The notes beneath the pieces were generated by a model, which saw nothing but the letters and a program-made list of their open reading frames with translations, made no database searches and was not told where the DNA came from. The translations under genes were made by a program, and so were the position numbers. DNA of 64,000 bases, from NCBI RefSeq assembly GCF_902686445.1, contig NC_062225.1:91562581-91626580 (forward strand). Reading direction: 5' to 3'. The stretch is from Sciurus carolinensis (lineage: Eukaryota > Chordata > Mammalia > Rodentia > Sciuridae). This document shows, in pieces, positions 21,159 through 31,287 of this stretch; within the stretch, counting starts at the first letter, position 1; each line of letters opens with the position of its first letter.

Positions 21159-22205
21159 ATGAGAAAACAAGGGAAGAAAATGTCCCAAACAAACCTAGAT
21201 ACTACATCAATAAAACCCAATGACAGCACAGCAGAAGAAATGTCAGAAAGGGAGTTCAGAATGTACGTAATTAAAACGATCAGGGAAGCTAATGAGGAGA
21301 TGAAAGAGCAAATGCAGGCATTGAAGGAGGAGATGAAAGAGCAAATGCAGGCATTAAATGATCGCACCAATCAACAGTTAAAAGACCAAATACGGGAAGC
21401 AAGAGATCATTTCAATAAAGAGTTAGAGATACTGAAAAAAAATCAAACTGAAATCCTTGAAATGAAGGAAACAATAAACCAAGTTAAAAACTCCATAGAA
21501 AGCATAACCAATAGGATAGAACACCTGGAAGACAGAACCTCAGACATTGAAGACAAATTATTTAATCTTGAAAGCAAAGTTGGCCAAACAGAAAAGATGG
21601 TAAGAAATCATGAACAGAATCTACAAGAATTATGGGATATCATGAAAAGGCCAAATTTAAGAATTATTGGGATTGAGGAAGGCTTAGAGAAACAAACCAA
21701 AGGAATGAACAATCTATTCAATGAAATAATAACAGAAAATTTCCCAAATCTGAAGAATGAAATGGAAAACCAAGTACAAGAGGCTTATAGAGCTCCAAAC
21801 ATACAAAATTACAACAGACCCACACCAAGGCACATTATTATGAAAATACCTAACATACAAAATAAAGACAGAATTTTAAAGGCCGCGAGAGAAAAGAACC
21901 AAATTATATTCAGGGGGAAACCAATAAGAATATCAGCAGATTTTTCAATCCAGACCCTAAAAGCTAGAAGGGCCTGGAACAACATATACCAAGCCCTGAA
22001 AGAAAACGGATGCCAACCAAGAATCTTATACCCAGCAAAACTTACCTTCAAATTTGACGATGAAATAAGATCCTTCCATGATAAACAAAAGCTAAAGGAA
22101 TTTACAAAAAGAAAGCCAGCATTACAGAACATTCTCAGCAAAATATTCCATGAGGAAGAGATGAAAAACAAAGAAACAAATCAGCAAAGGGAGGCGCTAG
22201 CCTAA
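21159..22205 (+). CDS. L1 ORF1 protein (nucleic-acid chaperone), intact
   Basis: This is a 348-residue L1 ORF1p: a trimeric RNA-binding chaperone that packages L1 RNA in the cytoplasm into the retrotransposition particle with ORF2p. Residues about 30-160 are heptad-rich coiled coil (QLKDQIREARDHFNKELEIL, then NRIEHLEDRTSDIEDKL). Residues 165-245 are the RRM-like domain (PNLRIIGIEEG, then NNLFNEIITENFP). Residues 250-325 are the C-terminal domain ([18 protein letters not shown], then ILYPAKLTF). The usual L1 length is about 340-370 residues. The first ATG is chosen because it follows the 5' UTR directly; a second Met lies at residue 8. Residues 46-56 and 57-67 are a perfect 11-residue tandem duplication. 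There are no internal stops. The ORF2 start lies 31 bp downstream. Confidence 0.93.
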   Translation: MRKQGKKMSQTNLDTTSIKPNDSTAEEMSEREFRMYVIKTIREANEEMKEQMQALKEEMKEQMQALNDRTNQQLKDQIREARDHFNKELEILKKNQTEILEMKETINQVKNSIESITNRIEHLEDRTSDIEDKLFNLESKVGQTEKMVRNHEQNLQELWDIMKRPNLRIIGIEEGLEKQTKGMNNLFNEIITENFPNLKNEMENQVQEAYRAPNIQNYNRPTPRHIIMKIPNIQNKDRILKAAREKNQIIFRGKPIRISADFSIQTLKARRAWNNIYQALKENGCQPRILYPAKLTFKFDDEIRSFHDKQKLKEFTKRKPALQNILSKIFHEEEMKNKETNQQREALA

Positions 22206-22236
22206 AGGAATAGCCAAATAAAGGAGAAACCAAATC

Positions 22237-25200
22237 ATGTCAAAAACAAATATGAGTCAATTGACTGGGAATACAAATCATATCACAATAATAACCCTGA
22301 ATGTTAATGGCCTGAATTCATCAATCAAAAGACACAGACTGGCAGATTGGATTAAAAAGAAAAATCCAAAAATATGCTGCCTGCAAGAGACTCATCTCAT
22401 AGAAAGAGACACCCATAGACTAAAGGTGAAAGGATGGGGAAAAACATACCATGCACACGGACACAGCAAAAAAGCTGGAGTATCCATCCTCATCTCAGAT
22501 AATGTGGACTTCAAACCAAAACTAGTCAGAAGGGATAAAGAAGGACATTACATGCTGCTTAAGGGAAGCATAAATCAGCAAGACATAACAATCATAAATA
22601 TCTATGCCCCGAACATTGGCTCATCCACGTATGTCAAACAAATCCTTCTCAATTCCAGAAATCAAATAGACCACAACACAATCATACTAGGCGATTTTAA
22701 CACACCTCTCTCACCACTGGATAGATCGTCCAAACAAAAATTGAATAAAGAAACTATAGATCTCAACAACACAATCAGCAATTTAGACTTAATGGACATA
22801 TATAGAATATACCATCCAACAAAGAACGAATACACTTTCTTCTCAGCAGCACATGGATCCTTCTCTAAAATAGACCATATTTTATGCCACAAAGCTACTG
22901 TTAGCAAATACAAGAAGATAGAGATACTACCTTGTACTCTATCAGATCATAATGGATTGAAATTAGAAATAAATGACAGAATAAAAAACAGAAACTTCTC
23001 CAATACCTGGAGACTAAATAATACACTATTATATGATGAATGGATAACAGAAGACATCAGGAAGGAAATTAAAAAATTCTTAGAAGTAAACGAGAACAAA
23101 GACACATCATATCAAAATCTCTGGGACACTATGAAAGAAGTACTTAGAGGAAGATTTATTTCATGGGGTGCATTCAAAAAAAGAAGTAGAAATCAACAAA
23201 TAAACGACTTAACACTACAGCTCAAAGCGCTAGAAAAAGAAGAGCAGACCAATACCAAAAGTAGTAGAAGACAGGAAATAGTTAAAATCAGAGCCGAAAT
23301 CAACGAAATCGAAACAAAAGAAACAATCAGAAAAATTAACAAAATAAATAGTTGGTTCTTTGAAAAAATAAATAAAATTGATAAACCCTTAGCCACACTA
23401 ACAAAGAGAAAGAGGGAGAAAACTCAAATTACTAAAATTCGGAATGAACAAGGAAACATCACAACAGACACGAGTGAAATACAAAACATAATTAGAAGCT
23501 ATTTCGAAAATCTATACTCCAACAAAACAGAAAACCTCGAAGACATCAACAAATTTCTAGAGACATATGAACTACCTAAACTGAACGAGGAGGACATACA
23601 CAACTTAAATAAACCAATTTCAAGCAATGAAATAGAAGAGGTCATCAAAAGCCTACCAACAAAGAAAAGTCCAGGACCAGATGGGTTCTCAGCCGAGTTC
23701 TACAAAACTTTTAAAGAAGAGCTCATTCCAATACTCCTCAAACTATTCCATGAAATAGAAGAGGAGGGAACCCTACCAAACTCGTTCTATGAAGCCAATA
23801 TCACCCTGATTCCTAAACCAGACAGAGACACATCGAGGAAAGAAAATTTCAGACCAATATCCTTAATGAACATCGATGCAAAAATTCTCAACAAAATTTT
23901 AGCAAATCGCATACAAATATATATTAAAAAGATAGTGCACCACGATCAAGTGGGTTTTATCCCAGGGATGCAAGGTTGGTTCAACATTTGGAAATCAATA
24001 AATGTCATTCACCATATCAACAGACTTAAAGTTAAGAATCACATGATTATTTCAATAGATGCAGAAAAAGCATTTGATAAAATACAGCATCCCTTCATGC
24101 TCAAAACACTAGAAAAAATTGGGGTAGTGGGAACATTCCTAAACATTATAAAGGCAATCTACGCTAAGCCCATGGCTAATATCATTCTAAATGGTGAAAA
24201 ACTGAAAGCGTTCCCCCTAAAAACTGGAACAAGGCAGGGATGCCCTCTTTCACCGCTTCTATTCAACATCGTCCTTGAGACTCTAGCCAGAGCAATCAGA
24301 CAAACCAAAGAAATTAAAGGGATACGAATAGGAAAAGAAGAACTCAAACTATCCCTGTTCGCTGATGACATGATTATATATTTAGAGGAACCTGGAAATT
24401 CCACCAGAAAACTTTTAGAACTCATAAGTGAATTCAGTAAAGTAGCAGGTTACAAGATCAATGCTCATAAATCCAATGCATTTTTATACATAAGTGATGA
24501 ATCTTCAGAAAGAGAAATTAGGAAAACTACCCCATTCACAATAGCTTCGAAAAAAAATAAAGTATTTGGGAATCAATCTCACAAAAGAGGTAAAAGACCT
24601 CTACAATGAGAACTATAGAACACTAAAGAAAGAAATTCAAGAAAACCTTAGAAGATGGAAAGATCTCCCATGTTCCTGGATAGGCAGAATTAATATCGTC
24701 AAAATGGCTATACTACCTAAAGTGCTATACAGATTCAATGCAATTCCAATTAAAATCCCAATGATGTACCTTGCAGAAATAGAGCAAGCAATTATGAAAT
24801 TCATCTGGAAGAATAAAAAACCTAGAATAGCTAAAGCAATCCTCAGTAGCAAGAGCGAAGCAGGGGGTATTGCAATACCAGATCTTCAACTCTACTACAA
24901 AACAATAGTAACAAAAACGGCATGGTATTGGTACCAAAATAGACAGGTAGATCAATGGTACAGAATAGAGGACATGGACACAAACCCAAATAAATACAAT
25001 TTTCTCATACTAGACAAAGGTTCCAACAATATGCAATGGAGAAAAGATAGCCTCTTCAACAAATGGTGCTGGGAAAACTGGAAAACTATATGCAATAGAA
25101 TGAAATTAAACCCCTATCTCTCACCCTACACAAAACTCAACTCAAAATGGATCAAGGACCTCGGAATCAGACCAGAGACCCTGCATCTTATAGAAGAAAA

Positions 25201-26086
25201 AGTAGGTCCAAATCTTCAACTTGTTGGCTTAGGATCAGACTTCCTTAACAGGACTCCCATAGCAAAAGAAATAAAAGCAAGAATCAACAACTGGGATAGA
25301 TTCAAACTAAAAAGCTTTCTCTCAGCAAAGGAAACTATCAGAAATGTGAAGAGAGAGCCTACAGAGTGGGAGAATATCTTTGCCAACCATACCTCAGATA
25401 GAGCGCTAATTTCCAGAATCTATAAAGAACTCAAAAAATTCTACACGAAGAATACAAATAATCCAATCAACAAATGGGCTAAGGAAATGAACAGACACTT
25501 CACAGAAGAAGATGTACAAGTAATCACCAGATATATGAAAAAATGTTCAACATACCTAGTAATAAGGGAAATGCAAATCAAAACTACCCTAAGATTTCAT
25601 CTCACCCCAATTAGAATGGCGATTATCAAGAATACAAGCAACAATAGGTGTTGGCGAGGATGTGGTGAAAAAGGAACACTCATACATTGCTGGTAGGGTT
25701 GCAAATTAGTGCAGCCACTCTGGAAAGCAGTGTGGAGATTCCTCAGAAAGCTTGGAATGGAAACACCATTTGACCCAGCTATCCCACTCCTTGGCCTATA
25801 CCCAAAGGACTTAAAATCAGCATACTACAGAGATACAGCCACATCAATGTTCATAGCTGCTCAATTCACCATAGCCAGATTGTGGAACCAACCTAGATGC
25901 CCTTCAGTTGATGAATGGATAAAGAAACTGTGGCATATTTATACAATGGAATATTACTCCGCAATGAAGAATGATAAAATTATGGCATTTGTAGGCAAAT
26001 GGTCGAAATTGGAGAATATCATGCTAAGTGAGATAAGCCAATCTCAAAAAACTAAAGGACGAATGATCTCACTGATAAGCGGATGA
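22237..26086 (+). pseudogene. L1 ORF2 (endonuclease-reverse transcriptase), frameshifted and stopped
   Basis: L1 ORF2p nicks DNA and reverse-transcribes L1 RNA at the nick. The endonuclease (residues 1-240) keeps N24, E51 (CCLQETHL), Y123 (IYAPN), D153/N155 (GDFNTPL) and D237/H238 (LSDHNG). The reverse transcriptase keeps [32 protein letters not shown] and FADD at residues 708-711. Two lesions disable it. First, an A8 run at 24550-24557 (A7 in the outer copy at about 27615) shifts the frame at about codon 771. Second, TAG at 25694-25696 replaces a Trp within the CysX3CysX7HisX4Cys-like motif ([15 protein letters not shown] before the stop). Open stretches 24566-25696 and 25709-26086 are its continuation. 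Native length would be near 1,280 codons. The endonuclease and most of the RT could still be made. Confidence 0.92.
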
Positions 26087-26250
26087 GGACATATAATGGG
26101 GGGTGGGAGGGGCTAACATTAGGTTTAGGGTTAGGTTTAGAGTTAGGCTAAGGAGAGCGGTAAGAATGAAGGAAAGAAGGACTGTGTAGAGGGAAAAGAG
26201 GGGTAGGAGGGGTGAGGGGGAGGGGAAAAAAAAAGGAAAAAAAAAAAAAA
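26087..26250 (+). other. 3' UTR and A-rich tail of inner L1
   Basis: After the ORF2 stop comes a G-run cluster (GGGGGGTGGGAGGGG), then five TTAGGN-like hexamers at 26119-26148, a purine block, and A9-GG-A14. Compared with the outer copy, the last ~115 bp before the usual terminus (including AATAAA) are absent: the tail begins at the position matching 29276. Confidence 0.85.
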
Positions 26251-26256
26251 GAAGTA
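26247..26256 (+). repeat. target-site duplication of inner L1, right copy
   Basis: AAAAGAAGTA matches 19966-19975. Its leading As cannot be separated from the inner poly(A). Confidence 0.85.
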
Positions 26257-29149
26257 AAACTCAAAAAATAAATGACCTAACACTACAGCTCAAAGCCCTA
26301 GAAACAGAACAGACCAACACCAAAAGTAGTAGAAGACAGGAAATAGTTAAACTGAGAGCTGAAATCAACGAAATTGAAACAAAAGAAACAATACAAAAAA
26401 TTGACAAAATAAATAGTTGGTTCTTCGAAAAAATAAACAAAATTGATAAACCTTTAGCCACACTAACAAAGAGAAGACGAGACAAAACCCAAATCACTAA
26501 AATTCGGAATGAACAAGGAAATATCACAACAGACACGACTGAAATACAAAACATAATTAGAAGCTATTTTGAAAATCTATACTCCAACAAAATAGAAAAT
26601 TTCGAAGACATCAACAGGTTTCTAGAGACATATGAATTGCCTAAACTGAACGAGGAGGACATACACAATTTAAATAGACCAATTTCAAGTAATGAAATAG
26701 AAGAAGTCATCAAAAGCCTTCCAACAAAGAAAAGTCCAGGACCAGATGGGTTCTCAGCCGAGTTCTACAAAACTTTTAAAGAAGAGCTCATTCCAATACT
26801 TCTCAAAGTATTTCAGAAAATAGAAGAGGAGGGAACTCTCCCAAACTCATTCTATGAAGCCAATATTACCCTGATTCCTAAACCAGACAGAGACACATCG
26901 AGGAAAGAAAATTTCAGACCAATATCCTTAATGAACATCGACGCAAAAATTCTCAACAAAATTTTAGCAAATCGCATACAAAAACATATTAAAAAGATAG
27001 TGCACCATGATCAAGTGGGTTTCATCCCAGGGATGCAAGGTTGGTTCAACATCAGGAAATCAATAAATGTAATTCACCATATCAATAGACTTAAAGTCAA
27101 GAATCACATGATTATTACGATAAATGCAGAAAAAGCATTTGATAAAATACAGCACCCCTTCATGCTCAAAACACTAGAAAAAATAGGGATAGTGGGAACA
27201 TTCCTTAACATTGTAAAGGCCATCTATGCTAAACCCATGGCTAATATCATTCAAAATGGTGAAAAACTGAAAGCATTCCCTCTAAAAACTGGAACAAGGC
27301 AGGGATGCCCTCTTTCACCACTTCTATTCAATATCGTCCTTGAAACTCTAACCAGAGCAATTAGGCAAACCAAAGAAATTAAAGGGATACGAATAGGAAA
27401 AGAAGAACTCAAACTATCCCTATTTGCTGATGATATGATGGTATACTTAGAGGAACCAGGAAATTCCACCAGAAAACTTTTAGATCTCATAAGTGAATTC
27501 AGTAAAGTAGCGGGATATAAGATCAATGCACATAAATCTAAGGCATTTTTATACATAAGTGATGAATCTTCAGAAAGAGAAATTAGGAAAACTACCCCAT
27601 TCACAATAGCTTCGAAAAAAATAAAGTATTTGGGAATCAATCTCACAAAAGAGGTAAAAGACCTCTACAATGAGAACTACAGAACACTAAAGAAAGAAAT
27701 TCAAGGAAACCTTAGAAGATGGAAAGATCTCCCATGTTCTTGGATAGGAAGAATTAATATTGTCAAAATGGCCATACTACCAAAAGTGCTATACAGATTC
27801 AATGCAATTCCAATTAAAATCCCAATGATGTACCTTACAGAAATAGAGCAAGCAATTATGAAATTCATCTGGAAGAATAAAAAACCCAGAATAGCTAAAG
27901 CAATCCTTGGCAGAAAGAGTGAAGCAGGGGGTATCGCAATACCAGATCTTCAACTCTACTACAAAGCAATAGTAACAAAAACGGCATGGTATTGGTACCA
28001 AAATAGAAAGGTGGATCAATGGTACAGAATAGAGGACACAGACACAAACCCAAATAAATACAATTTTCTCATACTAGACAAAGGGGCCAAAAATATGCAA
28101 TGGAGAAAAGATAGCCTCTTCAGCAAATGGTGCTGGGAGAATTGGAAATCCATATGCAACAGAATGAAGCTAAACCCATATCTCTCACCATGCACGAAAC
28201 TAAACTCAAAATGGATTAAGCATCTCGGAATCAGACCAGAGACCTTGCATCTTATAGAAGAAAAAGTAGGTCCAGAGCTTCAACATGTCAGCTTACGACC
28301 AGACTTTCTCAACAGGACTCCCATAGCACAAGAAATAAAAGCAAGAATTAATAACTGGGATAGATTCAAACTAACAAGCCTTCTCTCAGCAAAGGAAACT
28401 ATCAGCAATGCGAAGAAAGAGCCTACAGAGTGGGAGAAAATCTTTGCCAATCATACTTCAGATAGAGCACTAATCTCCAGAATCTATAAAGAACTCAAAA
28501 AACTCTACACCAAGAATGTAAATAATCCAACTGACAAATGGGCTAAGGAAATGAATAGACACTTCACAGAAGAAGATCTACAAGCAATCAACAAACATAT
28601 GGAAAAATGTTCAACATCTCTAGTAATAAGAGAAATGCAAATCAAAACCACCCTAAGATTCCATCTCACCCCAATTAGAATGGCGATTATCAAGAATACA
28701 AGCAACAACAGGTGTTGGCGAGGATGTGGGGAGAAAGGTACACTCTTACATTGCTGGTGGGGCTGCAAATTAGTGCAGCCACTCTGGAAAGCAGTGTGGA
28801 GATTCCTTAGAAACTTGGAATGGAAACACCATTTGACCCAGCTATCTCACTCCTTGGCCTATACCCAAAGGACTTAAAATCAGCATATTACAGAGATACA
28901 GCCACATCAATGTTCATAGCTGCTCAGTTCACAATAGCCAGATTGTGGAACCAACCTAGATGTCCTTCAATTGATGAATGGATAAAGAAAATGTGGTATA
29001 TATATACAATGGAATATTACTCAGCCATAAAGAATGATAAAATTATGGCATTTGTAGGCAAATGGATGAAACTGCAGAATATCATGCTAAGTGAGATAAG
29101 CCAATCTCAAAAAACCAAAGGAAGAATGATATCGCTAATAAGTGGATGA
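26257..29149 (+). pseudogene. outer L1 ORF2, RT and C-terminal part
   Basis: The frame is open from the junction ([20 protein letters not shown]) through the reverse transcriptase ([37 protein letters not shown] at about 27423) to the Cys motif [18 protein letters not shown], which is complete here. One base is missing at about 28813 relative to the inner copy (AGAAACTTGG against AGAAAGCTTGG). This shifts the frame, and the true C-terminus continues in the frame 28820-29149 ([20 protein letters not shown]). The endonuclease half is inverted at 18598-19426, so no complete ORF2 exists. Confidence 0.9.
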
Positions 29150-29409
29150 TGACACATAATGGGGGGTGGGAAGGGTTAGTGTTGGGGTTGGAGTTGGGTT
29201 TAGGGAGGGGGGCAGGAATGGAGGAAGGAAGGACTGTATAGATGGAGGGAAAGGGTGGGAGGGGAGGGGGGAAGGGAAAAAATGGCAGAATGAATCAAAC
29301 AACATTACCCTATGTAAATTTATGATTACACAAATGGTATGCCTTTACGCCATGTACAGACAGAGAAACAACATGTATCCCATTGGTTTACAATAAAAAA
29401 AAAATAAAC
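29150..29409 (+). other. 3' UTR and poly(A) of outer L1
   Basis: The G-rich block (TGGGGGGTGGGAAGGG, then GTTGGGGTTGGAGTTGGG and TTTAGGGAGGGG) is followed by a purine block and the standard young-L1 terminus ('tatgtaaatttatgattaca'). AATAAA lies at 29392-29397. The tail is A-rich with one TAAAC interruption. Confidence 0.9.
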
Positions 29410-29423
29410 AAAGAAAACTTCCT
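29410..29423 (+). repeat. target-site duplication of outer L1, right copy
   Basis: AAAGAAAACTTCCT is identical to 18584-18597. Confidence 0.9.
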
Positions 29424-29544
29424 CGATGCACAGGAAATTCAGTCTCCATTGTGCTGTCTACCAAGGGCCAAGAGCTGGTGGATCAGGAGGCTCTAAGACC
29501 CTGGCCCTCCAACCCGTCAGACACGTCCCCACACTCATTTGGTT

Positions 29545-29695
29545 CTTACCCACACCCGAGGCAGCAGTTACCATCCCACTTCACAGTTAGAAGCCTGTGA
29601 CTCAGAGTCTCTGAAGACATTGACCTCTGGTCACACAGCCTGTGACTGTGGACAGGAACTGCACCCATGTTGTCTGAACACCAAGGAACTGCTCT
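29545..29695 (+). mobile_element. MIR SINE
   Basis: The MIR core is readable: 'accatcccacttcacagtta', then 'gactcagagtctctgaagac', then 'ctggtcacacagcctgtgac' and 'ggaactgcacccatgttgtc'. This matches the consensus order of 'gaggctcagagaggttaagt' and 'ggtcacacagctagtaagtg'. Confidence 0.7.
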
Positions 29696-30430
29696 CTCCA
29701 CCATGGACGGCCGTTGACCAGGCAGACCCAGGCGGGTGACCTGGCCAAACCCCGTGAGGAGGTGGTCCCAGTCAGATGCCAATCGCTCTCTTTTTACACC
29801 TGCTTTGTCCAGAACTCTCCAGAGTCAACTCTAAGCCTGTTGCCAATAACAAAAGTGCTTCTAAGAAGAAGGAGATGGGGCTTTCTAAATGAGCTCTCCA
29901 ATATAGGCTTCCTTTTTATTCACTTGAAGTGAATGAGATGGTCTTCTAGGCTCAGGTGTGGAGAAAACATGGGATTGTAGAATTTTGCTGGAATCTGTGG
30001 AGTTGGTGAGGCTGAAGGTCTTGCCTGGAGTGTGGACCCTTGTGCCTGAAGGAGGGGAGACGAGCTGTTTTGAAAACAATATACTTGGTATCATCCTCAG
30101 GGCCTCCTCATGGGGCGTGTGGGGGGCATCACAAGATTTTGTTTTTAAAAACCCAGGTCACTTCAGGCCGCAGCGGGGTGGTTCCACCAGGCCTCAGCCG
30201 CTGCCCGGTGTGGGCTTTACAGTTACTCTGAAGCTCAGGCCCCAGCTGCCTGGGGATGCGGGGAAGATGGGGCTGCTGCCGGTGGACGGAGCCCTGGCCA
30301 CTGACTTCCAGCAGGAAGATCTCTGCCTGAACACCTTTGTCAAAACACCACTCTTTCCCCTCTTGCAGCTAAATACAATGTCATACATCAACGTTCTCTG
30401 GAGAAACAGAACCAGCAGCAGGTGTGGGTC

Positions 30431-30459
30431 TGTCTACCTACCTACCTATCTACCTCTCT
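30431..30459. repeat. (CTAC)n microsatellite
   Basis: This is a short run of CTAC units with CTAT variants. Confidence 0.8.
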
Positions 30460-31287
30460 AGAGAAAGGTTGTGAAGACTGTCTCTAGAGACCTTGGAAGT
30501 TGGCAAGTCTGAAATCTTCAAGGGTAGGCAACCGGGCTGGAGACCCAGGGAGGGGGTATTGCCGTTGGAATCCAAAGACCAACTGGCTGACAGAAGGTTC
30601 TCTTCCTCTTGGGAGATGGCCCTTAATTCTAACAAGGCCTTCAATTGGTCGAATGAGGTCCACTCACAGTATAAAAAGCAGTTTCATTTAAATGTATTGA
30701 TTTAAATATTAGTCTCATTAAAAAGAACCATCACAGAAACATATAGAATAATGTTTGGGAAAATACCTGGGTCCCATGACTTGAGGTTCTTCTTACTGAT
30801 GATGGATTAACCCTAACTCCTCCTCAGGACAGCTGACCCAGTAAGTTGATCAGATGTGGTTTAGCTTGCACATAAGTGACGATTTCCATCATCCTTAAAG
30901 CCACAGGCTCCTCAGAGCACAGCAGACCCCTTGGTCCATCTTCCTGCCATCACAAATGCCCAGTCCCTTGAGTGCACACTGAGCCTCACACAACTCCAGA
31001 GGGCTGTGTGCATAGAGACTCAAATTATATGCAATACGAGTCAAATTCTAAAAAACCAGGTGGTTCTCAGGAAAAATAAGTTTGATCTTACATATCTGCT
31101 TATTGATGTGTTTTCATCCTGATAATAATGTTAATTTGTTCACCATATAACTTTTAAAAATTATTTTTAGGTAAGCAAAGAGGTTGTAAAATGTAAAATA
31201 TTAACTTCAAATTACATATCAAAATGCAGAAGAGGTGAGGTTGCAAATGCCACTAAAGGAATGTTAAAATCCATGGGCTTCGTTGTA

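Larger units (their letters stand above)
19976..26246 (+). mobile_element. inner L1, near full length, with monomeric 5' UTR
   Basis: Order of parts: 5' UTR of two 459-bp monomers plus a degenerate third (19977-21158), ORF1 (21159-22205), 31-bp spacer, ORF2 (22237-26086, broken), short 3' UTR and an A-rich tail (26226-26250 with one GG interruption). It is bounded by a 10-bp TSD. The high similarity to the outer copy and preservation of ORF1 suggest a fairly young insertion. It must be younger than the outer L1 it interrupts. Confidence 0.93.
18598..29409 (+). mobile_element. outer L1: 5'-truncated, internally inverted (twin priming), split by a second L1
   Basis: Three pieces make one element: inverted 18598-19856, direct 19857-19975 and direct 26257-29409. 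In inner-L1 coordinates the inverted piece covers about 21808-23066 and the direct piece begins at about 23069, so almost nothing was lost at the inversion point. The two ends carry the same 14-bp TSD, and the 3' end has AATAAA at 29392-29397 and an A-rich tail. Inverted 5' ends with near-continuous breakpoints are the established signature of twin priming during L1 target-primed reverse transcription. The element starts inside ORF1, so it had no promoter. Confidence 0.92.
29424..31287. other. non-coding stretch right of the L1 complex
   Basis: Apart from the MIR and a small (CTAC)n tract listed separately, I recognise nothing. A 167-codon plus frame at 29958-30461 overlaps frames on the other strand and has no known motif. 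Confidence 0.45.

Noticed and set aside
26119..26148. interstitial telomere sequence
   Set aside because: The TTAGGN hexamers lie inside the L1 3' UTR, and a related array is at the same place in the outer L1. They belong to the element rather than to a chromosome-end fusion.
26226..26260. boundary between two tandem, independently inserted L1s
   Set aside because: The sequence after the inner tail continues the outer ORF2 exactly where 19975 stopped, with a shared TSD. The right-hand copy is therefore the interrupted outer element, not a third insertion.
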